In this document: positions 43,639 through 53,064 of the stretch, one piece after another
How the letters are laid out: every line of letters begins with the position of its first letter
How positions within the stretch are numbered: the first letter of the stretch is position 1
Assembly (NCBI RefSeq): GCF_000025625.1
Contig: NC_013922.1
Span: forward strand, 496,001 to 560,000
Reading direction: 5' to 3'
Length of the DNA: 64,000 nt
Source of the DNA: Natrialba magadii ATCC 43099
GTDB lineage: Archaea; Halobacteriota; Halobacteria; Halobacteriales; Natrialbaceae
Made by a program: the position numbers and the translations under genes
The notes under the pieces: model-generated
Told to the model about the DNA's origin: nothing
Seen by the model: only the letters and a program-made list of their open reading frames with translations
Databases searched by the model: none

Positions 43639-44445
43639 ATGGTGTTGGTTTCGAACACTGTGATGATGGCTGATTCGTCACCGAATCGTGACAGTCACTC
43701 GTCCAGTACGGACGTGACTCGCGATTCTACGCGCGCCTACGACGACAGAGCAGCGACAGTACGAGCAGAATCGTCGACGAGTACCCCTTCACGGCGGTCG
43801 CTACTCGCCGCAGGCGCCACCGCCTCGCTCGCACTGACCGCCGGCTGTCTCGACTTCGCGCTCGGCAACGGTCCACTCGAGTTCAGCGCCGACAGAGTCG
43901 CCCCCCACGACGACGCACTCGAGGAGACCGGCTACGCTGAGGAGTCCGTCGAGGAGCAGGCACTCGAGGAGTCCGTCGATGTCGGCGCGGGTATCGAGCG
44001 TGAGATCCGGGCCGGCTTCTGGCAGTCGACGTACGTGAAAGATGTCGACCTCGCTCCCGTCGGTGAGGAGGAAGCCGCGCTGTTTACGGCACTCTCGATG
44101 CCGGCAGTCGAGATTCTGGGTCGGTCGTTCAACCCGCTCGAGGATCTGGGGAACAACGAACTGGTCGAGCGCCTCCTCGAGGAGGTCGACAGCGAGGCGG
44201 GCCAGATCGAGGACATCGAGCACCGGGAGTCGTTCGGCCTGGAGATTCTCGGCGACGGCCGCGACGTGGACACGTTCGTCGGGGAGTCGACGTTCGACGG
44301 CGAGGAGATCGAGATCGAACTAACGCTGACCTCGTTCGTCAACGAGGACGACCTGCTCGTCTTGCTCGGAACACACCCCGAAATGCTGGCCGAGGAGTCG
44401 GCGAATATCGAGGAGTTACTCGAGTCGGTCGACCATCCGGTCTGA
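43639..44445 (+). CDS. Tat-exported lipoprotein (DUF6517-like)
   Basis: A 268-residue surface lipoprotein. A long Ser/Thr/Arg-rich N-terminus (about residues 1-50) precedes the twin-arginine signal SRRSLLAAGATASLALTAGC, whose cysteine sits in the lipobox TAGC at about residue 69. The remainder is acidic and extracellular in character: AGFWQSTYVKDVDLAPVGEEEAALFTALSMPAVEILGRSFNPLEDLGN looks like a family core, consistent with DUF6517. No ligand or enzyme motif is seen. Start choice among 43639, 43663 and 43666 is uncertain. Confidence 0.78.
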   Translation: MVLVSNTVMMADSSPNRDSHSSSTDVTRDSTRAYDDRAATVRAESSTSTPSRRSLLAAGATASLALTAGCLDFALGNGPLEFSADRVAPHDDALEETGYAEESVEEQALEESVDVGAGIEREIRAGFWQSTYVKDVDLAPVGEEEAALFTALSMPAVEILGRSFNPLEDLGNNELVERLLEEVDSEAGQIEDIEHRESFGLEILGDGRDVDTFVGESTFDGEEIEIELTLTSFVNEDDLLVLLGTHPEMLAEESANIEELLESVDHPV

Positions 44446-44535
44446 GTTGTTCGCGTTGTCGCTGTCTGTAGCGGTGTGCTGAATACAGCGCGCGGTATAT
44501 CACATATCGCTAAGAAAACCGATCAAAGGGGTAGA

Positions 44536-44766
44536 CTACTCCCTTTCTTCTACTCGCTCGGTGGTATCCATTCCGACCACCCCATTGATAGGGCACTTTT
44601 GCGTCGCCCCCGTCACCAGGAGAATAATTCCAAGGACGAGTGCCACAGCGCCGGCAATGGGACCAACGGCCCAGAATCCACCGAGAGCGGCTATGCCAGC
44701 GATAGCTAGAATAGCACCGATGAGAAGCCGCCCTTGACGATCGATACCGCCTACGTTCTTTTTCAT
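44536..44766 (-). CDS. DUF2892-type small membrane protein
   Basis: A 76-residue protein: NVGGIDRQGRLLIGAILAIAGIAALGG, then IAGAVALVLGIILLVTGATQKCPINGVVG. Two membrane helices linked by a short turn, with a C-terminal TQKCPINGVVGMDT, are typical of the inner-membrane DUF2892 (YgaP-like) family. The cysteine in KCPIN is conserved in this group. Function unknown. The start at 44766 (MKKNVGGIDRQ) fits the family. Confidence 0.87.
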   Translation of the reverse strand: MKKNVGGIDRQGRLLIGAILAIAGIAALGGFWAVGPIAGAVALVLGIILLVTGATQKCPINGVVGMDTTERVEERE

Positions 44767-44913
44767 GATTCTGTCACCCCATGTCATTCATTTGCACCCT
44801 ACTACTGTTAATGATGGGGTCACAACTGTAGGATAGTCTTCATGAACAGAGAGGGCGAATTACAGATTTTCCTGTGAAACAGTTATCATGTTGATCGGCG
44901 TGCGTAGTGGTGC

Positions 44914-45972
44914 ATGTCAATGAAAGCGTTCGTAATGGACGGGATCGGTGAGACTGGGCTAACGGAAAAAGATCGCCCCGAGTTCGGGCCCAGTGACGCG
45001 ATCCTCAAGCCCACGAAGGGCCTCATCTGTACGTCAGACTGCCACACGGTTCACGGTGCAATCGGGGATCGGGAAAACCTCACTCTTGGGCACGAAGTAG
45101 TCGGTGTCGTTGATACAGTCGGCGAAGCTGTCTCTGATTTCGAACCGGGAGACCGCGTGGCTGTCGGTGCGATTACGCCGGATTGGAGCTCCGAAGCGGC
45201 ACAAGACGGCCATCCATCCCAGTCAGAAGGCGCGTTGGGCGGGTGGAAGTTCGCAAATGTAAAAGACGGGACGTTCGCGGAGTACGTCCACGTGAACGAC
45301 GCCGATGGGAACCTTGCACACATCCCTGATGAGGTAAGCGATCACGAGGCGTTGTACACGACGGACATGATGACCACCGGATTCGCAGCGGCGGAAAACG
45401 CAGCCATCCCAATCGGTGGGACAGTCGCGGTATTTGCGCAGGGGCCGGTTGGGTTAATGGCAACGAAAGGGGCGTCACTACAGGGAGCAGGAACGATCAT
45501 CGCCGTCGAAACCGTTCCAAAACGACAAGAACTCGCTCGAGAGTACGGTGCCGACCACGTCGTTGATTTCGGAGAAACAGATGCGGTAGAAGAGATCATG
45601 GAGATGACTGATGGAGTGGGCGTCGATGCCGCTATTGAAGCACTCGGCAGCGATACAACGTTACAGGATGCGATCAAGGTCGTCAAACCAGGTGGCACTG
45701 TCTCAAACGTCGGCTACCATGGTGACGGTGAATATCGACATATTCCACGTGAGGAGTGGGGAGTTGGGATGGCCGAAATCGATATCGTGACCGATCTCTG
45801 TCCAGGAGGGCGATTGCGTATCAAGCGGCTTCTGCGACTTCTGGCAAACGACCGCGTTGACCCAACGAAGATGACGACACACGAGTTCGAGTTCGACGAG
45901 ATTGAGGAGGCGTTCGAAATGATGGACGAAAAAGAGGACGATATAATCAAACCGTTAATTCACTTCGAGTAA
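44914..45972 (+). CDS. Zinc-dependent secondary alcohol dehydrogenase
   Basis: A 352-residue medium-chain dehydrogenase whose core order resembles the Clostridium/Thermoanaerobacter secondary ADHs that oxidise isopropanol and reduce ketones. The catalytic zinc ligands are kept: Cys39 (CTSDCHT), His60 (GHEVVG) and Asp151 (TTDMMTTG), and VNDADGNL and SNVGYHG are family-specific. The NADP-type GSRP loop of those enzymes is replaced by IAVETVPKRQ, with Glu199 at the end of the second strand, which suggests preference for NAD. The coding sequence is visibly less GC-biased than its neighbours (third positions with A or T), consistent with acquisition by transfer. Start may be 44914 or 44920. Confidence 0.88.
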   Translation: MSMKAFVMDGIGETGLTEKDRPEFGPSDAILKPTKGLICTSDCHTVHGAIGDRENLTLGHEVVGVVDTVGEAVSDFEPGDRVAVGAITPDWSSEAAQDGHPSQSEGALGGWKFANVKDGTFAEYVHVNDADGNLAHIPDEVSDHEALYTTDMMTTGFAAAENAAIPIGGTVAVFAQGPVGLMATKGASLQGAGTIIAVETVPKRQELAREYGADHVVDFGETDAVEEIMEMTDGVGVDAAIEALGSDTTLQDAIKVVKPGGTVSNVGYHGDGEYRHIPREEWGVGMAEIDIVTDLCPGGRLRIKRLLRLLANDRVDPTKMTTHEFEFDEIEEAFEMMDEKEDDIIKPLIHFE

Positions 45973-46016
45973 CCGCTGACCGCCGTGGGACGGAGGGCGG
46001 CTGACCGCAGTCGCAG

Positions 46017-46889
46017 TTAGTAGAACTCGCGGACGAGATCCATCGCGTCCTCAGGAGCGCCGTCCGGAATGTCGGACATGTCCTCGGTGACGCCGTGCTG
46101 TTCGTGGTACGGCACCGAGTTTTCGTCCTGATACATGACACCCTGGAACTCCTTATCGCCGTCGAGGATGACCTCCTTGGCGTCCTCGTAGTCGTGGCGG
46201 TCGTGGTCCTCGTCTTCTTTCAGGTCAACCAGCGAGTCGCGGAAGTAGTCGTAGGTGTCGACGTCGTTGAACGTGACACACGGGCTGAAGACGTTGACGA
46301 AGCCGAAGCCGTCGTGCTCGATGGCCTCCTGGATAATCTCCTGGTGGCGCAGTGCATCCGAGGCGAAGGACTGCGCGATGAAGGTCGCACCCGAGGCGAG
46401 TGCGAGCGCGAGCGGGTTGACCGGCGGCTGCTGTGGCCCCTCCGGCGTCGTCGAGGTCTCGAAGTCAGAGCGCGAGGTCGGCGACGCCTGGCCCTTCGTC
46501 AGGCCGTAGATGCGGTTGTCCATGACGACGTAGGACATGTCGACGTTCCGGCGAACGGCGTGAACGAAGTGACCGGCACCGATCGAGTAGCCGTCACCGT
46601 CACCGCCGGCGGCCATCACTTCGATGTCCGGGCGCGCCATCTTGACACCGGTTGCGACCGGCAGTGCGCGGCCGTGGACCCCGTGCAGCGCGTAGCTGTG
46701 CATGTAGGTCCCGATCTTACCGGAACAGCCGATCCCGGCGACCACGAACGTGTTGTCGGGGTCGTTGCCGGTCTCGGCGAGGGCTTTCATCATGCCGTTC
46801 ATCGTCCCGAAGTCACCGCATCCGGGACACCAGGTTGGCTGCTTGTCGGACTTGAAGTCAGTGAATCGAACGTCGGATTGGGAACTCAT
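46017..46889 (-). CDS. korB: 2-oxoacid:ferredoxin oxidoreductase, beta subunit
   Basis: Catalytic ThDP/[4Fe-4S] subunit of the haloarchaeal 2-oxoacid:ferredoxin oxidoreductase. The 290-residue protein has TWCPGCGDFGTMNGMMKAL, in which the CxxC pair binds the cluster, IGCSGKIGTY, HGRALPVATGVKMA, and the ThDP/Mg segment MAAGGDGDGYSIGAGHF with MDNRIYGLTKGQ. Substrate (pyruvate or 2-oxoglutarate) is not fixed by sequence. The stop of the alpha gene and the ATG at 46889 overlap by one base (TAATG), so the subunits are co-translated. Confidence 0.93.
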   Translation of the reverse strand: MSSQSDVRFTDFKSDKQPTWCPGCGDFGTMNGMMKALAETGNDPDNTFVVAGIGCSGKIGTYMHSYALHGVHGRALPVATGVKMARPDIEVMAAGGDGDGYSIGAGHFVHAVRRNVDMSYVVMDNRIYGLTKGQASPTSRSDFETSTTPEGPQQPPVNPLALALASGATFIAQSFASDALRHQEIIQEAIEHDGFGFVNVFSPCVTFNDVDTYDYFRDSLVDLKEDEDHDRHDYEDAKEVILDGDKEFQGVMYQDENSVPYHEQHGVTEDMSDIPDGAPEDAMDLVREFY

Positions 46890-48640
46890 TATGCTGGTAC
46901 CTCCTGGGAGAGCTTCTCGGTAATTTCCTCGGCAAGTTCGTCCGCCTTGAAGCGAACGCCGGTGTACTTGTTGATGCGCTTGACGCGTTCGAGCACGTCG
47001 TGTTCGATCACGTCGGCGAACTGTCCGGTGGCGTTACACTCGACAACGATCGTCTCCTCGGCGGCCGCAATCTCGTCGCTCAGGTCGGGTCGTGGGAAGA
47101 TGTACGGCACCGAAATGACGCGCACGTCGACACCATCGTCCTCGAGATAGTCGAGTGCTTCGACGAGTGCACCTTCGTTCGAACCCCACGAAATGATGAG
47201 GTTGTCGGCGTCTTCGTCGCCGAATTCGCGGTAGTCCCACTCTTCTTGTTCCTTTGCGGTCTCGACCTTTCGGTTTCGCTTGTCGACTTGCTGGACGCGG
47301 ACGTCCTGCTCTTCGGTTCGGCGACCGAGTTCGTTGTGCTCGAGTCCGGTCGACATGTGTGCGCCGTCGGTCATGCCGGGGATCGCACGGGGGCTGACAC
47401 CGTCCTCGGTGTTGGCGTGGGCACGGAAGCGGCCCTGCGAGTCGAGCCACTCTTCGACCTCGTCTTCGTCGACGAGTTTCCCACGGTCGATCTCGACAGC
47501 GTCCATGTCGAACGTGTCCGGTTCGAAGGTCTGTTCGGTGACCGACATTGCGAGGTCAGACACCAGGAAGACCGGCGTCTGGTACTTTTCGGCGAGGTTG
47601 AACGCCTCGATCGTCTTCCAGAAACACTCGTCGATCGAGGTCGGGGTGACGACGAAGCGTGGAATTTCGCCGTGGCCGCCGTACAGAGTCATGTTGAGGT
47701 CGCCCTGCTCCTGCTTGGTCGGCATCCCGGTCGAAGGACCAGAGCGCTGAACGTCGGTGATGACGAGCGGCGTCTCGCTCGTCGCGACCAGGCCGAACGT
47801 CTCGGTCATCAGGTCGATCCCGGCACCAGAGGTTGCCGTCATCGCTCGCGCACCAGCGCGCGCCCCACCGAGAGCCATGTTGATCGCCGAGAGTTCGTCC
47901 TCGGCCTGCACGACGTGACCACCGTACTCCTCGATACGACCCGTCAGGTACTCCATGATAGAGGTCGCTGGTGTGATCGGATAGCCAGCGTAGAATCGGC
48001 AGCCAGCAGCGATTGCCCCCATCCCGATCGCTTCGTTGCCGTTGAGCAGGACGTAGTCGTTGTCAGTCGTTTCGAGATCGGAGTCGAGATCGAGATCGTA
48101 GTTCTCTTCGACGTATTCCTGACCCAGACGGGCGGCTTCCTTGTTGTTCTCGACGATCTTCGAGCCCTTTCCACCGAAGCGCTTCTCGAGTGCTTCGTCG
48201 AGATACTCGACGTCGAAGCCGGTGATCTCACACGCGGCACCGAGTGCGACGATGTTGCGCATGATTGCGCCACCTGCGTCCTCGGCGAGCGATTTCAGGG
48301 GGACGTCGACGCCGGACATCTCCTCGGGGATATCAGCTTCCCAGGAGCGTTCGCCGTCGTAGATGATTGCACTCCCCTCGTGGAGTTCGTCGAGGTTCTC
48401 GTCGATGGTGCGCTGGGTGAGCGCGACGAGAATGTCGAGGCGGTCGACGACGCTCTGAATGTTGTCGACCGACGTGCGAATCTTGTAGGCTGTGTAGCCA
48501 CCGCGGATTCGCGACGCGAAGTCTTTCGACGTGAATACATGCCGTCCGGCTCGGGATAACGCCTGGGCGAAGATCTTCCCAGTGGAGTCGATGCCATCGC
48601 CAGCCTCGCCCCCGACTGCCCAGTTGAGGTCCTCAGCCAT
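46889..48640 (-). CDS. korA: 2-oxoacid:ferredoxin oxidoreductase, alpha subunit
   Basis: A 583-residue fused gamma-alpha subunit. The N-terminal gamma part starts NWAVGGEAGDGIDSTGKIFAQALSRAG and contains SRIRGGYTAYKIR. The alpha part contains GNEAIGMGAIAAGCRFYAGYPITPATSIMEYL, EDELSAINMALGGARAGARAMTATSGAG and TEQTFEPDTF, all marks of the family. Electrons pass to ferredoxin. The start at 48640 gives MAEDLNWAVGGEAG; an in-frame ATG upstream (about 48688) adds an implausible leader. A CTTTTTATT TATA element about 30 bp upstream supports a leaderless mRNA. A long antisense frame across 47000-48559 is a shadow. Confidence 0.94.
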   Translation of the reverse strand: MAEDLNWAVGGEAGDGIDSTGKIFAQALSRAGRHVFTSKDFASRIRGGYTAYKIRTSVDNIQSVVDRLDILVALTQRTIDENLDELHEGSAIIYDGERSWEADIPEEMSGVDVPLKSLAEDAGGAIMRNIVALGAACEITGFDVEYLDEALEKRFGGKGSKIVENNKEAARLGQEYVEENYDLDLDSDLETTDNDYVLLNGNEAIGMGAIAAGCRFYAGYPITPATSIMEYLTGRIEEYGGHVVQAEDELSAINMALGGARAGARAMTATSGAGIDLMTETFGLVATSETPLVITDVQRSGPSTGMPTKQEQGDLNMTLYGGHGEIPRFVVTPTSIDECFWKTIEAFNLAEKYQTPVFLVSDLAMSVTEQTFEPDTFDMDAVEIDRGKLVDEDEVEEWLDSQGRFRAHANTEDGVSPRAIPGMTDGAHMSTGLEHNELGRRTEEQDVRVQQVDKRNRKVETAKEQEEWDYREFGDEDADNLIISWGSNEGALVEALDYLEDDGVDVRVISVPYIFPRPDLSDEIAAAEETIVVECNATGQFADVIEHDVLERVKRINKYTGVRFKADELAEEITEKLSQEVPA

Positions 48641-48793
48641 GTTAAGGCGAACCTTGCTGCCAGCCAATAAAAAGGCTTCTGAAAGCATAATCCGGCCGTT
48701 CGAGGGGTGGGCAAATCTGTACGTTTGGTCGGTGTTTCCCGACTGGAGAGTCGGAACGGAACGCCTTTTCGACCACCGGCCGAACGTCCCGGT

Positions 48794-49438
48794 ATGGAAG
48801 GTACGCCAGTCGCTGTCGAATCGGTACGTGAGGTTGGATCAGACACCGTCGCACTCGAGCTCGAAACACCCGAGGAATTCGACGCGCTCCCCGGCCAGTT
48901 CGTGCTCGTGCGAGCCGAACCAGACGGCGTCGACGAGGAACTCGCCCGCCACTACACGCTCTCCTCGCCGTCGGTCGAGGACACCTTCGAGATCACCGTC
49001 GGTATCGACCCCGACGGCGACCTCTCGCCGTGGCTCGCTGATCTCGAGTCCGGCGCGACGATCCACATCGACGGTCCGTTCGGGAACATTACCTACGAGG
49101 GCGACCAGGACATCGTCGCCATCGCCGGCGGGCCAGGTGTTGGCCCTGCTATTTCGATTGCCGAAGCGGCCCACGCTGCCGGGCAGGACGCCGTCGTCAT
49201 CTACCAGGACGACGCGCCCGCCCACCGCGAGCGACTGGATGTACTCGAGAACGACGGCGCGCCAGTCACGGTCGTCGAGGACGATGCGGACGACGAGTTG
49301 GCGGCTGCAATCGAGGCGCAGTTGGACGAGGGACAGGTCTATGCCTTCGGCTTCGAGGAGTTCGTGACACTCGTCTCTGAGACGATCGAAGAGGCAGGCG
49401 GCGATTCGGACGAAGCGCTGATCGAGAACTTCGGGTAA
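48794..49438 (+). CDS. Ferredoxin-NADP reductase-like FAD-binding protein
   Basis: A 214-residue protein of the ferredoxin-NADP reductase superfamily. FAD-binding segment: GQFVLVRAEP and RHYTLSSPS, the latter matching the RxYS/T signature. NAD(P)-binding domain: IVAIAGGPGVGPAISIAEAA and a short C-terminal end. The usual C-terminal aromatic that stacks on flavin is not seen; the tail ends LIENFG. A ferredoxin partner is likely from the adjacent korAB, though an Fe-S domain is absent. Divergent from korA over about 150 bp. Confidence 0.85.
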   Translation: MEGTPVAVESVREVGSDTVALELETPEEFDALPGQFVLVRAEPDGVDEELARHYTLSSPSVEDTFEITVGIDPDGDLSPWLADLESGATIHIDGPFGNITYEGDQDIVAIAGGPGVGPAISIAEAAHAAGQDAVVIYQDDAPAHRERLDVLENDGAPVTVVEDDADDELAAAIEAQLDEGQVYAFGFEEFVTLVSETIEEAGGDSDEALIENFG

Positions 49439-49462
49439 GCGGTCTGTAATCGGAACCTGCTG

Positions 49463-49852
49463 TTACGCGCCGTCGTCGGTCTGCTCTGTGTCCTCGGATT
49501 CGGCTTCAGTAATGAGTGCTCCTGGATCGTCGGACTTCTCGAGTGGTGTGTCCGCTGGGTCTGATTCGGAGTCCTCCTCAAAGTCAGCGGTAGAGTCAGT
49601 GCTGTGGTCTGTCTCGGGGCTGGGTCCGGCTCCGGACTCTGAATCGGATGCAGACGCACTGTCCCCCTCGGATGCTGCCACGTCCTTTCGAACCGCGAGC
49701 TGCTCGCTCCCGCATGCGGGACACGTCTTCTGTGCCTGGTGGAACCGTTCGCCACAGTCACGACACAGATACGGCGCACTGTCGTCTCGTGCGTCTTCGG
49801 CCTCCTGTTTGAACTCTTCGACCTTCTCTCCGAGACGCTCGAACAGGCTCAT
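49463..49852 (-). CDS. Zinc-ribbon protein with acidic tail
   Basis: A 129-residue protein: a basic/acidic helix (MSLFERLGEKVEEFKQEAEDARDD), a zinc ribbon CRDCGERFHQAQKTCPACGS with Cys30, Cys33, Cys44 and Cys47, then a 75-residue acidic Ser/Asp/Glu-rich low-complexity tail. It is a common haloarchaeal protein type with unknown role. It is convergent with the FNR-like gene. Confidence 0.75.
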   Translation of the reverse strand: MSLFERLGEKVEEFKQEAEDARDDSAPYLCRDCGERFHQAQKTCPACGSEQLAVRKDVAASEGDSASASDSESGAGPSPETDHSTDSTADFEEDSESDPADTPLEKSDDPGALITEAESEDTEQTDDGA

Positions 49853-49966
49853 ACGCCACCTACTCGAACGATTCTGATAAGCATTTGTTACAGTTGCGAG
49901 CACGTGAGTCGCGACTCACCGCCGCGTCGCTCGCGGCCAGCAAAAAACGCGAAAAGCGAAGACCGG

Positions 49967-51874
49967 TCAGTTGTGCCAGCGTGCCAGTCCAAGCGCCGAC
50001 AGCATCGCGACCAGCGCCGCAACGGCACCGAAGCCTGGCAGGCCGTCGTCCTCAGACTCCGTCTCGGAGTCCGTTGCGTCGGTACCGAGGAACTCAGTCA
50101 CCTGTCCCATGTCGAGTCGTGGGTGCTCTTCGTCCCACTCACCGGGCATGTGGACAGTCGTTGCGTCGTCGACAATCGCGTGCTCGCGCACGTCGTCTTC
50201 GGTCGCATCAGCGTCAACCATCCCGGTTGCGTAGACGTACGCCGCTTCGTCGTCAGTGTCGGCGTAGACGTGCTCGACGGTGAGCCCGTGGTACGCATCG
50301 GAGAGGTGCGATTCGAACGCGCTAATGTCGTCGAACGTCGCTCCGGCTTCCATCGTAATCGTGCCGTCGTCCATATCGAGATCGAACTTCGCGAGTTCGA
50401 GTTCCGCCTCTTCGAACGCCGTTGCGAGCGCAACCGCCTCGTCATCCATCATCGGATCGTTCTGGAGGTCCTGCACCATCGCGTTGATCGCGGTCTCGAG
50501 GAACTCCTCCTGGGTGAACTCGAGTGCCATCTCGACACTGACTTCGTCGTCGTCAGTCGTCGCCGTGGCGTCGATGGCGAACGCAGGCGAGTCGATGTCG
50601 CGCTCTGCGAGTTCGTCCGTGTACTCCTCCCAGTTCTCTGCGTTGGAGGCGTAGTCGAAGGTGAGCGTCGCCTCGTTCGCGCCGGAGGCCTCGTATCGGA
50701 GGTCCCAGGTCGAGGTCTGCGTGAGGTCCGCTTCGACCTGTGCCTCGTACATCTCTGCGTAGTCGTCGAACTCGTCATCGAACCCCTCGTCCATCTCGTC
50801 GACGGCGTCGACGAGGTCGAGGACTGCCATTGCGGTCGTCTCGAAGTTACTGAACGCGATGTCCCACTCCGCGTCGACCGTGTTCTCACCGATCGCGTAG
50901 GAGAACTCGAACGCGTCGAGTTCGGCGGCGAGGATGTCAGCTGCGACCTCCTCGGCGTCGGACTGGCTGATGTCGAGTTCAGGGTCGTTCGTGAGTTCGT
51001 CCGCGATTAGCTGTTCGAGACCGTCTTTGACGTTCTCGAGTTCGATCGTATATTCGACGTCGATGTAGCCGCCACCGGCCGTGTCGGCGTCGAACTCGTG
51101 GTCGTGGATGGTGACCGTTGCGTCGCCGCCGAGTTCCTGTGCGATTGCGCCGTACTCGGCTTCGAGTGCTGCCTTCGCGTCGGCCTCAGTTTCCCACTGG
51201 TCGACCTCGAACGGCTGGAGGGTGTCCTGCTGACTGACATCGACTGCGTAGCTGCCGTCAGTCTCGGTGATCGTCAGGTCGAGACCAGTCTCGGAGCCCT
51301 CGGCGGGCATGATGTGTGAGACGCTGAGGTCGCCTTCCATGGCGAACTCGTCTGCACTCGAGACCATCTCACCGGAGGAGGTTGCCGACTGGACGAAGTC
51401 CGCTTCGGGGAACTCCTGGGTGTCGAGGACGAGTTCGAGATCCGCGTCGAGTTCGTTCGTCTCCTCGTTCTGCTCGCCGTCGGCGTTCATCGAGAAGTCG
51501 TTGATCGCGTCCGGCCGGTCGGCGACGAACGAGCCGTCAGATTCCATGCCGTCCTCACCGAGGGCGAACGAGAACGCCGCGTCGATGTCCTCTTCGATGT
51601 CGTCGGAAATCAGCGCGTAGACGACCGATTCACTCGCGTCGAGGCCGAACTCGGCACTCCCGTCGAGATCGTCGTCCTCGTCCTCGTCCTCGTAGAGGAG
51701 GACGGCGTCACCGTCGTCGGTAACGAACACTTCGTCCGCTGGGTCTGCCTGGTCGATACCCGTCTCAGAGCCGGCAACAGCAGTGCCAGCAATACCTGAG
51801 GTGATCAATACCACTGCCATAACAAGTGCCGCGAACCGCTGGAGGGACAGTTCGCGCGGAGGTTTCCTTCCCAT
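49967..51874 (-). CDS. Secreted surface protein with PGF-CTERM sorting signal
   Basis: A 635-residue exported protein. The Sec signal peptide runs through LSLQRFAALVMAVVLITSGIAGTAVAG. The mature part is strongly acidic, with repeated motifs such as DVEYTIELENVKDGLEQLIADEL and AMEGDLSVSHIMPAEGSETG, consistent with a long extracellular domain. The C-terminus GLPGFGAVAALVAMLSALGLARWHN has the PGF-CTERM signal (PGF, hydrophobic helix, basic end) that archaeosortase A removes for lipid anchoring. Low-complexity EDEDEDDDLD near residue 56 is Asp/Glu-rich. Family not recognised. Confidence 0.85.
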   Translation of the reverse strand: MGRKPPRELSLQRFAALVMAVVLITSGIAGTAVAGSETGIDQADPADEVFVTDDGDAVLLYEDEDEDDDLDGSAEFGLDASESVVYALISDDIEEDIDAAFSFALGEDGMESDGSFVADRPDAINDFSMNADGEQNEETNELDADLELVLDTQEFPEADFVQSATSSGEMVSSADEFAMEGDLSVSHIMPAEGSETGLDLTITETDGSYAVDVSQQDTLQPFEVDQWETEADAKAALEAEYGAIAQELGGDATVTIHDHEFDADTAGGGYIDVEYTIELENVKDGLEQLIADELTNDPELDISQSDAEEVAADILAAELDAFEFSYAIGENTVDAEWDIAFSNFETTAMAVLDLVDAVDEMDEGFDDEFDDYAEMYEAQVEADLTQTSTWDLRYEASGANEATLTFDYASNAENWEEYTDELAERDIDSPAFAIDATATTDDDEVSVEMALEFTQEEFLETAINAMVQDLQNDPMMDDEAVALATAFEEAELELAKFDLDMDDGTITMEAGATFDDISAFESHLSDAYHGLTVEHVYADTDDEAAYVYATGMVDADATEDDVREHAIVDDATTVHMPGEWDEEHPRLDMGQVTEFLGTDATDSETESEDDGLPGFGAVAALVAMLSALGLARWHN

Positions 51875-52151
51875 CGTTCACGTATATTGAAATCTCCGCC
51901 ATATGTAGGTTTCGAGAATGTAGCCGATCGTTAAATGGTGTTGCCGGCCCGTCGTTCGATACCACCTCTTGGTCTCAATTTACAGGCGCGAGCCGAACTC
52001 GAGTGCCTACTGATCCAAGAGAGTGGTTTCTTCAGGCCGCTGAGTCCCGATATGCTGGTGGCTTCGAATTTGTCGGCGTACACAGCCAGGTGTGTTCGCT
52101 CGACTGCCTTACGGAACGCTTATCAGTGTGACGCGCTTCTCTTGAAAAGCA

Positions 52152-52346
52152 ATGGCGAAAGGAACTGTCGATTTCTTTAACGACACAGGCGGCTACGGAT
52201 TCATCGAAACTGAGGATGCGGACGACGACGTGTTCTTCCACATGGAAGACGTTGGCGGCCCGGACCTCGAAGAAGGACAGGAGCTCGAGTTTGACATCGA
52301 GCAGGCCGACAAGGGCCCACGAGCAACCAACGTCACCCGACTGTAA
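52152..52346 (+). CDS. cspA: Cold-shock domain protein (CspA family)
   Basis: A 64-residue single cold-shock domain that binds single-stranded nucleic acids. GGYGFIETED (RNP1-like) and DVFFHMEDVGG (RNP2-like) are present; the protein is acidic compared with bacterial CspA. Sequence MAKGTVDFFNDTGGYGFI starts directly with the first strand. An AACGCTTATC TATA-like motif is about 35 bp upstream. Confidence 0.95.
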   Translation: MAKGTVDFFNDTGGYGFIETEDADDDVFFHMEDVGGPDLEEGQELEFDIEQADKGPRATNVTRL

Positions 52347-52586
52347 TACGGCTGACCGCGGCGTATTTCGATTTTTTCGGACGATAGCTGGTGAGTGACG
52401 ACGTTCTGCTGTAGTCTCACTGCTGAGTGAGTGGAGCGACAGCACCTATAGTAGCCACTGCAAGTCAATGCACACCTGATCACCAGACAGTTCGGCGATC
52501 AGTGTGTGAATAGTTGCAGTTGTTACTATAACAGCCACGCACAGCTACACACTGACAGCGAGCAAGCCAAACAGTCACCAGCCAGC

Positions 52587-52970
52587 CTAATGCTCGACGA
52601 GCTCCAGCAAAATGCCACCAGTATCCGACGGGTGCAGGAACGCCACCGTATGGCCCCACGCACCCGGGCGCGGCTCTTCGTCGATCAGGCGCACGTCGTG
52701 TTCGCGGGCCGTCTCGAGTGCCCCCTCGATATCGTTGGTCCGGAGCGCGAGGTGATGGATACCCGGTCCGTTTTGCTCGAGGTACTGTGCGATAGTGCCG
52801 TCCTCGAGTGGCTCGAGGAGTTCGAAGTAGCCGTTCCCACAGTCGAGGAAGATGATTCGCATGCCGTCGAACTCCTCCTCGTGGACGTTCTCGATGCCGA
52901 AGAGGTCGGTGTACAAGTCGGCGAGTTCGCGCGCGTTCTCGGTCGCGATGCCGGCGTGTTCGAAGTGCAT
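52587..52970 (-). CDS. mce: Methylmalonyl-CoA epimerase (VOC fold)
   Basis: Interconverts (S)- and (R)-methylmalonyl-CoA. The 127-residue vicinal-oxygen-chelate protein has MHFEHAGIATENARELADLYTDLFG, GYFELLEPLEDG and PGIHHLALRTNDIEGALE, giving the metal ligands (His5, Glu near 53, His near 72 and the final Glu in GILLELVEH). The start at 52970 matches the family start. Together with the mutase subunit about 1.6 kb away it indicates propionyl-CoA and methylmalonyl-CoA interconversion. Confidence 0.92.
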   Translation of the reverse strand: MHFEHAGIATENARELADLYTDLFGIENVHEEEFDGMRIIFLDCGNGYFELLEPLEDGTIAQYLEQNGPGIHHLALRTNDIEGALETAREHDVRLIDEEPRPGAWGHTVAFLHPSDTGGILLELVEH

Positions 52971-53064
52971 ACGCGGAGTTGTCGGCCGGCAACGGCAAAT
53001 ATAGCGGGGGTTCGGGCGAATCTCTCGCCGTGACGTGTCGGTCGCGCTCGTCGAAACCGACCGC

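Noticed and set aside
47000-48559. 519-codon plus-strand frame
   Set aside because: Antisense to korA; no family features.
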